A stretch of 64,000 nucleotides of DNA from Hoplostethus atlanticus. Taxonomy: Eukaryota > Chordata > Actinopteri > Trachichthyiformes > Trachichthyidae. The position numbers were made by a program, and so were the translations under genes. The stretch lies in contig JAXDDX010000013.1 of the NCBI GenBank assembly GCA_034670405.1, positions 3,577,001 through 3,641,000 of the forward strand, written 5' to 3'. This document shows, in pieces, positions 34,401-46,100 of the stretch. Position 1 is the stretch's first letter, and the number at the start of each line of letters is the position of its first letter. The notes under the pieces were generated by a model. The model was not told the origin of the DNA. It worked only from the letters and a program-made list of their open reading frames with translations, and made no database searches.

Positions 34401-37400
34401 TTGTCAATTGATGAATTTATTCAACAGTTATTAATCTCTTTCACCTTGCCTCAGGTCCGGGACCCTTCCCTGGGGTGTTGGATATGTGGGGAGGGGGTGG
34501 AGGGCTGTTGGAGTATCGCGCTGCCTTGCTGGCATCCCATGGTTTTGTCACTATGACACTGGAGTATCTCTCCCCCAATCACCCCGGGGCAGTAGATATG
34601 AAGCTCTATTTTGAGGTGTGTGTCAGTTTTTACCTCTTACTTTTCCACCTTGTGATTCTCTGTCTTACTCTGTGTGAGTGAATTGGTATGTGGACACAGA
34701 ATCCAAAGTGTGTGAACTATTACTCAGTACTACTGGAGATGAATGACCTTCACCCCTTGTGTTTGTGATATGCAGTGTATGCACAGGTCCATATAAACCC
34801 TGAAGAATTCATAAAATTATCAAGGGTTAAGGTCTTAAACATTAAAATGTCAAAATGTCAATACAGTTAGCAGAGGTCTTTAGTTTTTATCTCCATGTTA
34901 TGCAAGTTGATTTTAATTTTTCGAAGGTACCATTAAAAACATTTTTAAAAGCCTTATGTGGCTTTCTGAAAGCTGCAGATCCCATGCTATGTTTTGCTTC
35001 CTTCCCTTTCATGTCACTATTATCTACCTCCATACAGACAGTATTTAATGTTATCCAGGAGCATCCTCTAGTGATCAAGGACAGAGTTGGGATTTGTGGT
35101 CTTTCCTTCGGTGCATCAATGGCCTTCACTATGGCAGCTGACATCATGTCTGTCAGTGTAAGTAATTTTGGCGATATTATTTTCTCTGGCCTTATAGCAT
35201 CGGTTCTCCACCTTGTGTCATGGAGTGCTGAGAGTCTGCAGGTTTTCATTCCAACCAATCACCTGCAGCAGCTGATTTCACTGATTAACACACAACTACA
35301 AGTGATGAGGAATTAACAAGTGAAATCAGTTGCCTGCAATGTGGAGAAAGGTGGAGAGCCAGAACCTCATAGTGTAATCATTGTGTCGTGTTCCAGCCTC
35401 GTTGTATTGTTTGTATCAGTGGAAGCCACGTCGTTCCAATCCAACAAGAACAGACCCTCGCTGGAGTGTTTCAGCAGATGAACAAGTAGGTGTCCTGCTT
35501 CACGGTAACATAAATACAGACACAGTATTTTACAGTAGCAGTGATCAGATCAACCTCTTGTCTCATCAGGGATCTGCACAAAACACGTCTGGATGAGAAG
35601 AACCGTGTGATAGGGCGAGACATGTGTCTACCGATCTCCACTGACCCCAACAATAAAGTGCCTGTAAGTACATGTACTCTAATACACACTATGGTTAGAC
35701 TGATATATTGGTTTGCCAGTTAGTGTTGTCCACCTCCAACATGATATGATGCATCTTGATTATGTTTATTGTAGAATTGATTATTCAGGTCCAGCTTGAG
35801 AAGTGGTTTGCACAGGGAAGAGCCCGCTACTGTATATCACCAAAATGACCAAATCAGAATGCCAAGCTGTTGACTGTGTTCAGTGGATGGAAAGCTGCCT
35901 AATGGTGCTCTAAATAAAACCACTTTGTGCCTGTCATGGTCATGCACATGTAAATTATATGAAAATCTCAAACTTTTGCCCACAAATATTTATTTGTAGT
36001 TGAGGCCATGCAAATCAAGATTGTGCTGAACATACTGACATTTCGCAACACCAATTCCCCCAGAAGTATTGTAGTGCACGTAAGATACTTTGAGAGGCGG
36101 CATAAAGACTTTGCACAAAATGTCCTTGCAAAGCAATCTCAGTGAATCTGGCCCACAATACTTGGAATTTTGAGCATGAAAATGTAAAGATTTTGAATAT
36201 TGGCACAAAATAGCGGCAGCTTCAATCCAAGAATATCAGTATAGGTGTTCAATAACCCGTATTGGTTGAACTCTAAAACACATTAAGATTGTTCCTCATG
36301 ATTAATGCTCTGCTAGATGGGGAGGATAAAGTGTCCACTGCTGTTGGTTAATGGTGATGATGATCAGAACTTGGCCACAGTGGAGTCTGCTGAGGATGTG
36401 AGTACTCAAACCACACAGCCACTCACATACCTGATTATGAGAGGCATGGGGAGCTTGCACTCACAAATTTGAGAAAAAAATCATCCACCTGTTTTAGAAG
36501 ATGTTGGTGCACCGTTTTTCAGGTGAGAAGTCAGCATGGTCAGGCAGATCTATATTCTAACAGGTCTATGTTTTGTTTTTGTTTTTTCATGTTTATTTCA
36601 ATTGTAAAATTGTTCTTAGATTATACTCTAACAGAGATCACATGTCAGTCAATCAAACTATCTCCAGTACTGTGGATTTTCATTTATATGAAAACCTCAG
36701 ATTATTACTTGGTTTTGCGTGCGTTCACTCTAGCACGTCACTTTATTGGTCAGATGGAGAATGAAATGGATACTTTGCATTTAGACAGACGATTGAGTTT
36801 GGATGCTATTTGGATTCTGAGAGGGAGCTTGCATTGTGGTGTGATGGTGGACTGAGCTGAGACTGACCACTGACCGTTGACCCTCAGATAGCCAAGATGA
36901 TGCGTGCAGCGGGCAATGATCACCTGCTGACCACTCTCACTTACCACAATGCTGGACATCTGATTGAGCCGCCCTATACACCCCTCTCCAGAACCAGCAA
37001 TTTCAGATTGCACAAAGAATTTAAAGGTAAATGGTTCACACACTCATGTCACCTCCAACATAGATATAAGTAGTGTGATGGTGAAAGAGCTGAAATATCC
37101 AGTGACTCCAGACTAATGACACAGCTGAAATAATTTACCAACAGATGTGTGCATGTGTGTATTAGGGTTTGACCGATATTGGCCTTTAGGGCTCTTTTCG
37201 TGAATCAAGGTGCAGGTCTAAAGTCTATGGCGCATGGAGCAAATGGGCATGTCCAATCTATTTTGGTAACGAGAGGTGCAAAGGTGCACTGGCACGAAAA
37301 TAGAGCTGTTAGTGTCCCATGATGGTCTAAATGCTGTTTCCTGGGCTTTTCCACCCTGACAGGAATACATTTAGAGGAGAAACACTTTTTGCCCTGAAAA

Positions 37401-38142
37401 TGGTCAACTTTAAAGATTGAGTATCAGCACAAAATATTGGCTATCAGCAGCTTTAACAGAAAACTCGAAGGCAGAGTGCAAACCTCTGCCAATTTGCTCT
37501 TATACCAAAAGACATCATTCTTATCACTTGAGTTTTGAGTTAAATTGATTTCTTGGATCTGCAAATATACCTTTTAGGATTCAGGAAAAAACAATAATTG
37601 CCTAATGGCGGAAATCCCAGATCCAGATCAGCACCAAAGTCTATTGTTCTTTGGCCCAAGTCCTATCTATCCACCAAATTTCTTGGAAATGTTTTAGTTT
37701 TTAGGGATCCTTGTGACAGACAGACTAACCAACAGTGGTGAAAACATAAAACATCACCTCCTTGGTGGAGGTAAATCTGTATTAAATCTGTATTAGCCTT
37801 CAAAAACCTGTTGAACCCTGGTATGCACGTCTGTGTGCACTTAGAGAACCGCCTTACTCAACTTCCTTACATGTCCTACAAAACCCTACAAACCGGGGGT
37901 ATTCCATTGGTCCTAACAGGAAAAGAAGCCATGTTGGGGCTTATATTTAAGGGTAGGGTGTAAAATGTGCTTTCAAATATAGCCATGCATGCATGTATGT
38001 ATGTGTTGCAGTTGTTGTGCTGTGGGGAGGAAAGCCCAAACCCCATGCAGATGCTCAGGAAGAGTCTTGGGAGAAGATCTTGGCGTTTCTGCAGCAACAT
38101 CTGTACTCCCATCCCGACGGCACTCCCCAGGCCAAGCTATGA
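31439..38142 (+). CDS. Acyl-CoA thioesterase / BAAT-family protein, copy 2 (ten exons, one frameshift)
   Basis: Coding exons: 31439-31625, 31897-31996, 32887-33076, 34455-34615, 35038-35157, 35397-35485, 35570-35663, 36317-36397, 36888-37026, 38012-38142. All splice sites match copy 1. Nine exons keep frame; exon 3 is 190 bp instead of 191 because one A is missing near 32962 ('ggcttcaggagc' against 'ggcttcaaggagc' in copy 1). Translation would hit TAG about nine codons later. The total is 1,292 bp, one short of a 431-codon frame. Elsewhere it looks functional: nucleophile Ser in GLSFG, Asp in NGDDDQN, His in NAGHLIEPPY, PTS1 Ala-Lys-Leu. In-frame differences from copy 1 include two extra residues in exon 6 and a rewritten end of exon 9. 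It is either a very young pseudogene or carries an assembly error. A possible AATAAA lies at 38386. Confidence 0.85.
32350..32668. mobile_element. Partial copy of the TTTCGTCC-rich inverted-repeat element
   Basis: It begins CTATGGGGCGGCAAATGTAA and is filled with the same 'cgtccacgaaat' and 'aaatccattttg' blocks as the element at 23391-23702, but the second terminal repeat is missing. It lies in intron 2 of the second thioesterase copy, whereas the first element lies in intron 3 of copy 1, so the insertions are independent. Confidence 0.7.
33480..34130 (-). mobile_element. L2-like LINE RT fragment in copy 2 intron 3
   Basis: The minus-strand frame from about 34082 reads MDVSAAFDTVNH (RT motif A, with the first catalytic Asp), then YADDIQLILLFPP (the YADD motif C), then IYEWMSMHHLKLNLDKTELV and TARNLGVTLDDQL. 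It corresponds to the LINE at 21.88-23.39 kb in copy 1 but has lost the 3' part. Frames are interrupted between the blocks. Confidence 0.82.
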
Positions 38143-38156
38143 AGTCGTACACAAAG

Positions 38157-38736
38157 AGAGTCCTGGAGTCGCTGCAGGCAAAAACTACTTCATGCTGCGA
38201 TCACGAGTTACATCGAGGCCATGGGATGCTATTGCTTGCACCCTAGATAGATCTTGTGCCTTTGTTTTGATAGAGTGCACAAGATGCATATCATTCCCTT
38301 GTTCTGTTGAATTCTTGTCCTATTTTTTATTATTTTGTGCGTACAATATCATAAATTGCAACAATTAGACATGGGCCCACAAATTAATAAAATGTGCTTA
38401 ATGTCTAAAGCCTAAATGTTTAAAGCCTAAATAAAATGACTTCAGAGCAATGGTAAGGTTTCAAATAAATAGTTCAATTAAAAGTTGGAGAGAACTGGGA
38501 AGCTTTGAATGTCTGTAATCAACTTTTCATCTATTTTGCACTTTCTATGCAGAACAATTGTTAATGAAACAAAATCACATCAGTACAGATACAAGGAAGC
38601 ATGCAGATCTGGCTGCTGACGGATGATGACCGGGAAAATTTCAAGTGTAATAATTTAATATGCTGGTACTGGTATTTGCCTTTTAATAAAACAAGTAATA
38701 AAAAGAATACAAATATTCAGTAAATCTTACATTTTG

Positions 38737-38777
<41 letters not shown>

Positions 38778-40109
38778 TTCCAATGTTACTCAGCCAATCA
38801 GAACCGAGGTTTGCAACTTTCCATTTTATAATGTTCAATGACTCCTTTTATTATTAATCAAAACAAGTAAAAGTAAAAATAATTAAATGCTTGTTGTTGG
38901 TGGTGTAAAACCCACTTGATCTGTTTTTCTGGGCAGTTTCATTTCTGGCCACTAAATACACAGTACGTTATGGCCCATACTATATTCTGTCCTGTCATTT
39001 ATTTCACACCTAGCCATCCTGGTGGGAGGACTCTATTCTAGAGTCTATACTCGACTCTTTTCCAATTTGGCCTTATTATTAAAAACAAACATGATTTAGA
39101 ATAAACGGTATCTTTAATCAAGGGCACTACAACTCAAACACAGTTCCACAAACATTTGTTGAAGCTACAATGGTTGGACCCTAATAATGCAGTCTAAAAT
39201 GCGAGTGGAAAAGAGGTGCATCACACAGATGTGTCGGCGTATTAGCACCAAGTAGCAATAAGGTGCAACACTTGCTTGAATCGATTTCTGGGATGTGATG
39301 ACGGCTGGCGACACTTTTAGCATAGTCAGACGTGCAGTAGTTCTAATTTATCTTACAATTCGTGGATATAACAAACACTCACTGGCCCTTGGGGCACCAG
39401 ATGTGAAAGGGATCCAGTCCTTTTCTCCTCTCTGAAGGGTAAGACACAAATACAAAAACAATTCAACCAGTTTTCTCACTTCCTGAAAAGTTAATCTTAT
39501 GGAGATATGAGATCCGGCTACATTTACACGCAGAGAACTGTGTTCTTGATCTGGTTACTCTGGTTTAGGGTCTAAGCATGTAAACATAACTTGGTTAGAA
39601 TAACCCAGGTCAGATCACACTCCCATTATGGGAAACCTGGTTAAACCTGGAGTACGATATTAAGTGGTATGGAAACAACTTACTGCTTTCACTTTTTTGC
39701 TCTGTCAAACTCTGACTCAGCATTACGGGTACAGTTTGATGTCAACAAAAAATACAACACAACCAGTACTTAGATAATTTCTTTCCCCAGTATTAATCTG
39801 TTGGTGGACTGTTATATTTCATGGCAACAGGGAGACTTAGTTGCAGGGTATCAAAGGTTCACGTAAACAGATTAACCTGAATAACACGTTAAGTATGAAC
39901 AATAGCCGGGTTCCTGTGTGCATGTAAACATAGCCACTGACATAGTATTAGGTTGTACAGCGGTGATATGCCAAATTACATTTGGACAAAGGCACACAAA
40001 CTCCCAGCTCTGTGTTTGTACCTGTGTTGGTTGTTATAATATCGCTATAATAAAGGACAACTTCAGCATTATTTGCGATATAGGTGAAAATGTAAAAATG
40101 TGTGGGTGA
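38157..40109. other. Intergenic region between thioesterase copy 2 and C12orf56
   Basis: No gene is visible. A (TA)n run lies at 38741-38771. An inverted-repeat element of about 430 bp (39513-39945) has ends 'ggctacatttacacgcag' and 'gtgcatgtaaacatagcc'. The rest is AT-rich unique sequence that would hold the 3' UTRs of the two convergent genes. Confidence 0.6.
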
Positions 40110-43100
40110 TCATCTGTGCAGGATAAGAGCCAGCAGCTGCTTGACCAGTCCTAGAGCTGGCTGGCTGATGGGGTAGTGAGATGGCAGCTTCTCCTCAGCA
40201 CATGACAGCTTCACATAGTACCTGTAGGGAGGGGACGACAGGATTTCTGTTAAAGTGATGTAGAAAGATCTGGGCGAAAACTTTCTACAGTTGTTCAGTT
40301 GTCCAAAACATGACTTAATAGTATTCTTCAATGGGCCCAATTCACACACCTCATTTAGGACTGGACCATATCTGATTTTTAATAACAGACAAATATCAGC
40401 TATCAGCAGTTTCCATCCAAATATATCAGTACTGGTCTTCAAACACCCATATCGGTCAAACAATGTCTCACACTTCTACCAAACAAACCAATCAGGGTTC
40501 CTACATAATTTCAAAATTCCAGACTTTTTCCAGACCTTAATTTCTTGATTTGATTTGGAGATTTTAGTGTTGAGTATGATTTACACAGTCGCCTTGCTCC
40601 TACTAACTATGCCGTATGAGGCTGATGAAGAAGAAGGTTATTCTTCGAAGCAACAAATGAGAATATGTGAGTTCACAGGGGTCTAAAACCATATGTACAT
40701 AAGCATTAGGTCTAAAGGAGTGAAGTGGCATAAGGGTTAGGGTTAATATTTGTAATCTTTGGCATATCAGGACGATACAACAATATTTTTCCATACCAAG
40801 ACCTGGAAATTACCAAATTCTTTTCCCACACATTCCCAGACGTGTGCAGGAACCCTGACCTATAGAGAGAGGAGCACCCTAACCAACCTGAACTCCTCTC
40901 TGAAGTGGGATCGTAAGTGCTGTCCCAGATGATGGCTGTACTGCAGGCAGGCCAGCAGGAGGCGACAGCGCTGGAACAGCAGAACAGACTGGACTGGACT
41001 CAAAACCAACCGCTGGATGCGTGACAAAACCAGCACTACCTGCTGGGCCTGGTAGCCAATGAAGGACAACTAGAGACAGAGACAAGGCTTAGGTTAGAGC
41101 CTGGCTTGTTACACTATGGGAGAAAGAAATAAACTGCTGGGGAAACAGAAATAAATGATGTGGGTATAGTTAAGTAAAACAAAAAGAAAGCAAGGAAGAA
41201 AAAAGAAAAGTATGGATTCTGTACAGTCCTGCGCCACCTTCATGGTGATAATGTATAGTTATTTTTGAGTACGAGAAGAGGATTGTGGGAGTTAGTGCTT
41301 CATAGTTAATGTTCAATTTTCACATTGCAACTTTTACTTTCTTTTATTAAATAAACAACAGACATTATTTGTAGAAAATGCTGTAAAGTCAAGTGCTGAC
41401 TGAGTTTACCTTTCCCTGACAATGGCACTGTGGCACATAGAGTTAAGTGTACAAATCCACAGTGCAGGTTTTAACTTAATCAAGCAAAAAATGGAAGTTA
41501 TCATGTGTTTGTTTGAGCAGATTATGTATAACTGTGAGCAATCCCACAAGGATTAAGAAGCCGTGAGTATGGAACTGCAACCTGGTTAGATCAGAGCCAG
41601 ACAGAGTTTGACTGCTGACATTGTATGGAGTAGCCATGTTAACAGTCGCTCTCCACCAGTTGGTTTTTATTTTAGCACAATGAGCATTGCACCATGGGAA
41701 TGTTAAGTAGGAGCGTTCTTTTATTTGTTATTTAACCTTTATTTAACCCGTTGGTCCCATTGAGATTATGAGTCTCTTCCTCAAGGGAGACCTGGTCAAA
41801 CATAAAGACCAACAACATACAACAATGTATGAAGTCAGACAAAAGTAAGAGCGAGGTAAAACTATCTAAAAAAATCAAAATCAAACCATAGTATAAGCTG
41901 TCCAGAATCTCAACGGCTCTATACTGAAGTGAGCTGAACTGAACAGAGAGTAACAGTGAGTAACTTTACCAGGTGAGGATGAGGCTGCAGTACTCTGAGG
42001 ATCCAGCCCACAGTCAGGAAGCTCTCCACAGAGGAACACCTACTGGCCTGAAGCACACACACACAGCAGTACAACAGTTTTTTGGATCATGTTTTTAGTA
42101 GTATTAAGTTTTTGAGGTTTTTGAGGCGTGACTACTGCAACTACCAACTACTTTTTGGCTATAAAAGAAAGGAAGGGGACTGCATTTTCTTTTACCCTCC
42201 CTCCATCCAGCAGTAGTAGCTGTGATAGAAACTATTTCAGCACTCACCTCCTGGCCTAAAAGAACAAGCTCAAACAGCAGAGAGCAGGCAGTATCCAGGT
42301 ACTCCGCTAGTAAGGCCTGAAGCTGAGACACAGTGGGAGACAGAGATAGATTATGAATGCATAAAAACAGATCATGTAAAATAAAAAAAATGAATAGCGT
42401 CAGTAGAGATCCACTCACCTCAGAGTGAATGGGAGATCCCTGGTTGTGTGTGTGTAGCTCTGGATCACACACCAAGGCTAGCAGCATTCTGGCTGTCAGG
42501 GCACCTCTGCAAGGAGAAAAGCACTTGAGGCATTCTGGGCATCACTCATCATCATTCCTGCTTTTTCTGCTGGGTTTTGTACATTGGAGAGGGACAGGAA
42601 ACATGGGAGAGAGAATTGATAGGGACAAAGGTCAGGAGCCACTTAATTTGTCGCCTTTCAAACTTTATCGTCACGTCCATGTCTTCTTAATTAGGGCATC
42701 TTTGTCAGCTGGGACAGCAGTTAATGTCAAGCTAGGTTTGACACCATAAAGAAGAGCTAGGTTTAGAGGTTTAGTGTTTCATTCCAACCAAACACTTTTG
42801 ATTTGCTTACCTCTTCACAATGGTGTCAAACCTAGCTTGAAATGAACTGCTGTCCCAGCTGACAAAGATGCCTTTGCATTGCAATACGATTGGGGGAAAT
42901 TAGACGCAATACTACCAGAGTAGACTAAACTAGAGGCAGACAGCAGTAAATGGGCTATAGCTCGAAGCGACACCGGTATTCTCCTGTGGCTGAAATAGAG
43001 GCAATGCCACCAGAACGACTGGGCTTGCGGTGTTCGTTGCCAATGTGGGCAGCTTCATTGAAACTAACTAACTAACTAACTGGCTGCTATTTTTTGCTGC

Positions 43101-46100
43101 TATTTTCTGCTGTTCACTTGCGTGCAACTCTGTATGCGGTTAAAAGACATTTGCCTAAAAAAAAGAAAGACAAGCAGGCAGCCCAGCATTCAAGCAGACA
43201 GACAGGCAGGCCGACAGCTAGACAGGTAGTCAGACAGACAAATAGAGGAAAGGTGGGTTCTTTACTTTTTGGCGGTCAGCAGGCTGAGTCTGGCTGGCTC
43301 TACCTCCGTCTCTCTGAACATGACAGCCAAGGTTTGGGCAATCAGAGTGCTCAGCCTGGGGAGGGGGGATTAGGGTACAGCCTTCATCAAACAAGACAAC
43401 AGACAAGATGAAGACGAGCCCTAACTCAGTGGACCCGACCTTGAGAAATGTACCTGACTAACTGGTTCTTAAACCTTTTAATTTTTACCTGTAATTGTAG
43501 CGCTCTCATACAGTGTCATTTTTTACATTTAACAGTGTTGGACCAACTATGCAAGCCCCCAATACATTGTCCAAATAAAGAGTTTACCCCCACCTGAAGA
43601 ATGCTAATATTGTCATTTATGATGAGGGTGGATGACGGCAGCCTTTCACCAAACAGGCACAATCAATAAATGTGGACAGCACCTGGTGCTGAAAGTGACA
43701 GTCAAGTAGCCTTCACAGAACAAAAAAAACTATTCACTACTGTAAACTAATCTACTCAATGTGAAAAATACCAAATATTGAGAATTTTTTTTGGACTTCT
43801 ATTAGTGAAACATTATGTAACATTATGTTTGAGAAATATCATTTGACTAAAAATGTGTAGTCGTTTTTGATAAATGATGAAACAAAACTGACCCCACAGT
43901 GTTTCTTGTCTGTAACATGTAATGTGTACCCTGCATACAGGTAAAAACAGACAGACAGACAATACAATGAGAGCACACACTCACACTTAAAGCAAGCCTC
44001 ACTAACAGTGGTAAGCCTTGAGTTAAAACAAAGCAGCTTAAAACCCAACCGACTGATGTTTCTCATTGTGTTAGGGAGGTAAGATGTTAGAGCAGGTCAC
44101 ACACACACACACACACAGGCTTACAGTAGTTGATCTGCTGTGTGGACTCCTTTGGGGCTCTGACAACCATGGAGGGAATCCTCTAGTGACTGAACCAGGA
44201 ACACACACATCTCACTGGACTGGAAAGATGGATGTAGAACCAGATATATGTAATAGATTCATTTTTTAGGCAGTGGAGATAAACTCAGGGTCACTGGAAC
44301 GACCTACCTGAGGAGCGTAGGCTAGCTAAAACAGTATCCTCTTTTAAGAAATCACATCTTAAAACACACTTTTAGAGTGTGATCACATCTGCAGTTTGTT
44401 TTTTGTGGTCTGAACCATGATTGAAAATGTGGTCCCAATTTTGAGAAACACTAGCACCAACAATACCACCCTAGTGTGACATTGAGGCTACCAATCGCCT
44501 CGACCATGATCTCATTTGTTTACGGCTACTTATACCAAGGTATCACAATTAATTTGTCAGCGATATGAAACCCTTTTGATGAACTCAAAAATGCACAGCG
44601 GTCAGGCTAAAATCAGCATGTGTTTTTAAATCTCACCTTCCAGAATAGTTTGCGTAGTGTTACATTGCGATGGGCGGCAGTACTCAGTTCCTGCAGTAAC
44701 AGGTAGAGGCTCTCCAGGCTGATTCCCTCCTGGAGGAGCTCAGCACTCAGCTGCCAAAATAGGAGGGCTGTCCGCTCCCAGCTACGCACAGACACGCAAA
44801 TCATAAAAAAAACATTTCTTATTCTATTTGTTTGTTTTATCTACATGCAAAAAAAAAAAGATACACCGCTATAGAGAAACATGTCGGACAAAGCCTGAAA
44901 ACCCTTTAAGGGCGTGAAGAGTGGCAAACCCCAGAGAAATAATACATCGTAAAAGACAGTAAGAATGAAAATATATATATTATATGAAATTCTGAAATTT
45001 TGAATTATTTACGTGACAAGTGGATAAAATGTGGGTGGGAGTGAATTCCACATCCTGGAGCCTCAATAAATAATACCAAACTGAGATCATGATGTGCGAG
45101 GTTAACTAGTAACATGTTGCAGCTCCTTACATGTGTAATGCTTTTCGATCTGAGCGAAGAAAGTTTGTGTACCTGATGGCAGGAGGTCGCTTGTGGGGGG
45201 AGGAGTTGGACGAAGCACCGCACCTCTTTCTATAGAGCGGATCTAACAACAGGGTGGATCTCTGGACACACACACACACATTCAAAATGGATTTAAAAGC
45301 TTCCAGACAAATGAAATATGCAATAAGTAAAGTTTTCCTTTACTAAAAAACGTTCTCAAGTTAGTAAAGCATAACGCAAATCAGTATTATTGTTCCAATA
45401 GTTTGAATGGTGATATATTACCTCTCCACTATTGGAGCTCTGCTGTAATTAGCTACCTTACTCCTCTACAATTTGAAAATGTGTCAATTACAGGCCACCG
45501 TAGCTCAAGGGGACAGGAGGGGTGGGGGTGTAGGAGGAGATAAGTTGTATCAGTTATGTTGCAATTCCTACTACCCGCCGATAGAGGTCAATAGGGGTCA
45601 TAGATTACTTAATGTCTCTTTAAGTCAGTGACAAGCTGAACAATGAAATGAAAGAAAGCAAGAAAGACAGACAGAGAAACACTCACAATAACGTAGCTGT
45701 TCCACGCACTCTGTAGATGCAGGTAGATTCGAGACATCTGTGACACGGCATAGAGATGCAGCTCCGCCTCTCTCTCACTCTCCCCTCTGTCCCTCTCTCC
45801 CCCAGTCGCCCTCTCTCTCCTCAGCAGGCGAGCCAGGACAGAGCCTCTCCTCCGGGATACCTGGGTCATCACATCAGGACAGAATGGGTTGCGATCGCTT
45901 GTGCCATTTTGTAACCACAAATGAATTAAAACAAAAGTTTACTGTCTCACAGTAATCGACAATTGGAAGCAAATCTACCTTATCACACTATTTACTTTTA
46001 CTTAGGACGTTACTGAATTGACCTACATCCACACCACAACTATCTTTTTCAGGTATCTGTTTTTTTAGCCTGGCTGCTATATATTTAGCTGTCATTTGTG

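Larger units (their letters stand above)
30885..38156. repeat. Segmental duplication, unit B (partner of 18030-28048)
   Basis: Unit B starts with 'aagtgttggtgtattaga', matching 18029-18046, and stays alignable through upstream sequence, all ten thioesterase exons and most intron sequence until about 15 bp after the stop codon. Differences are mainly insertions: the L2 pieces at 18.3 and 26.6 kb occur only in unit A, and an extra ~85 bp lies in unit B intron 1. Intron similarity implies a fairly recent duplication. Confidence 0.88.
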
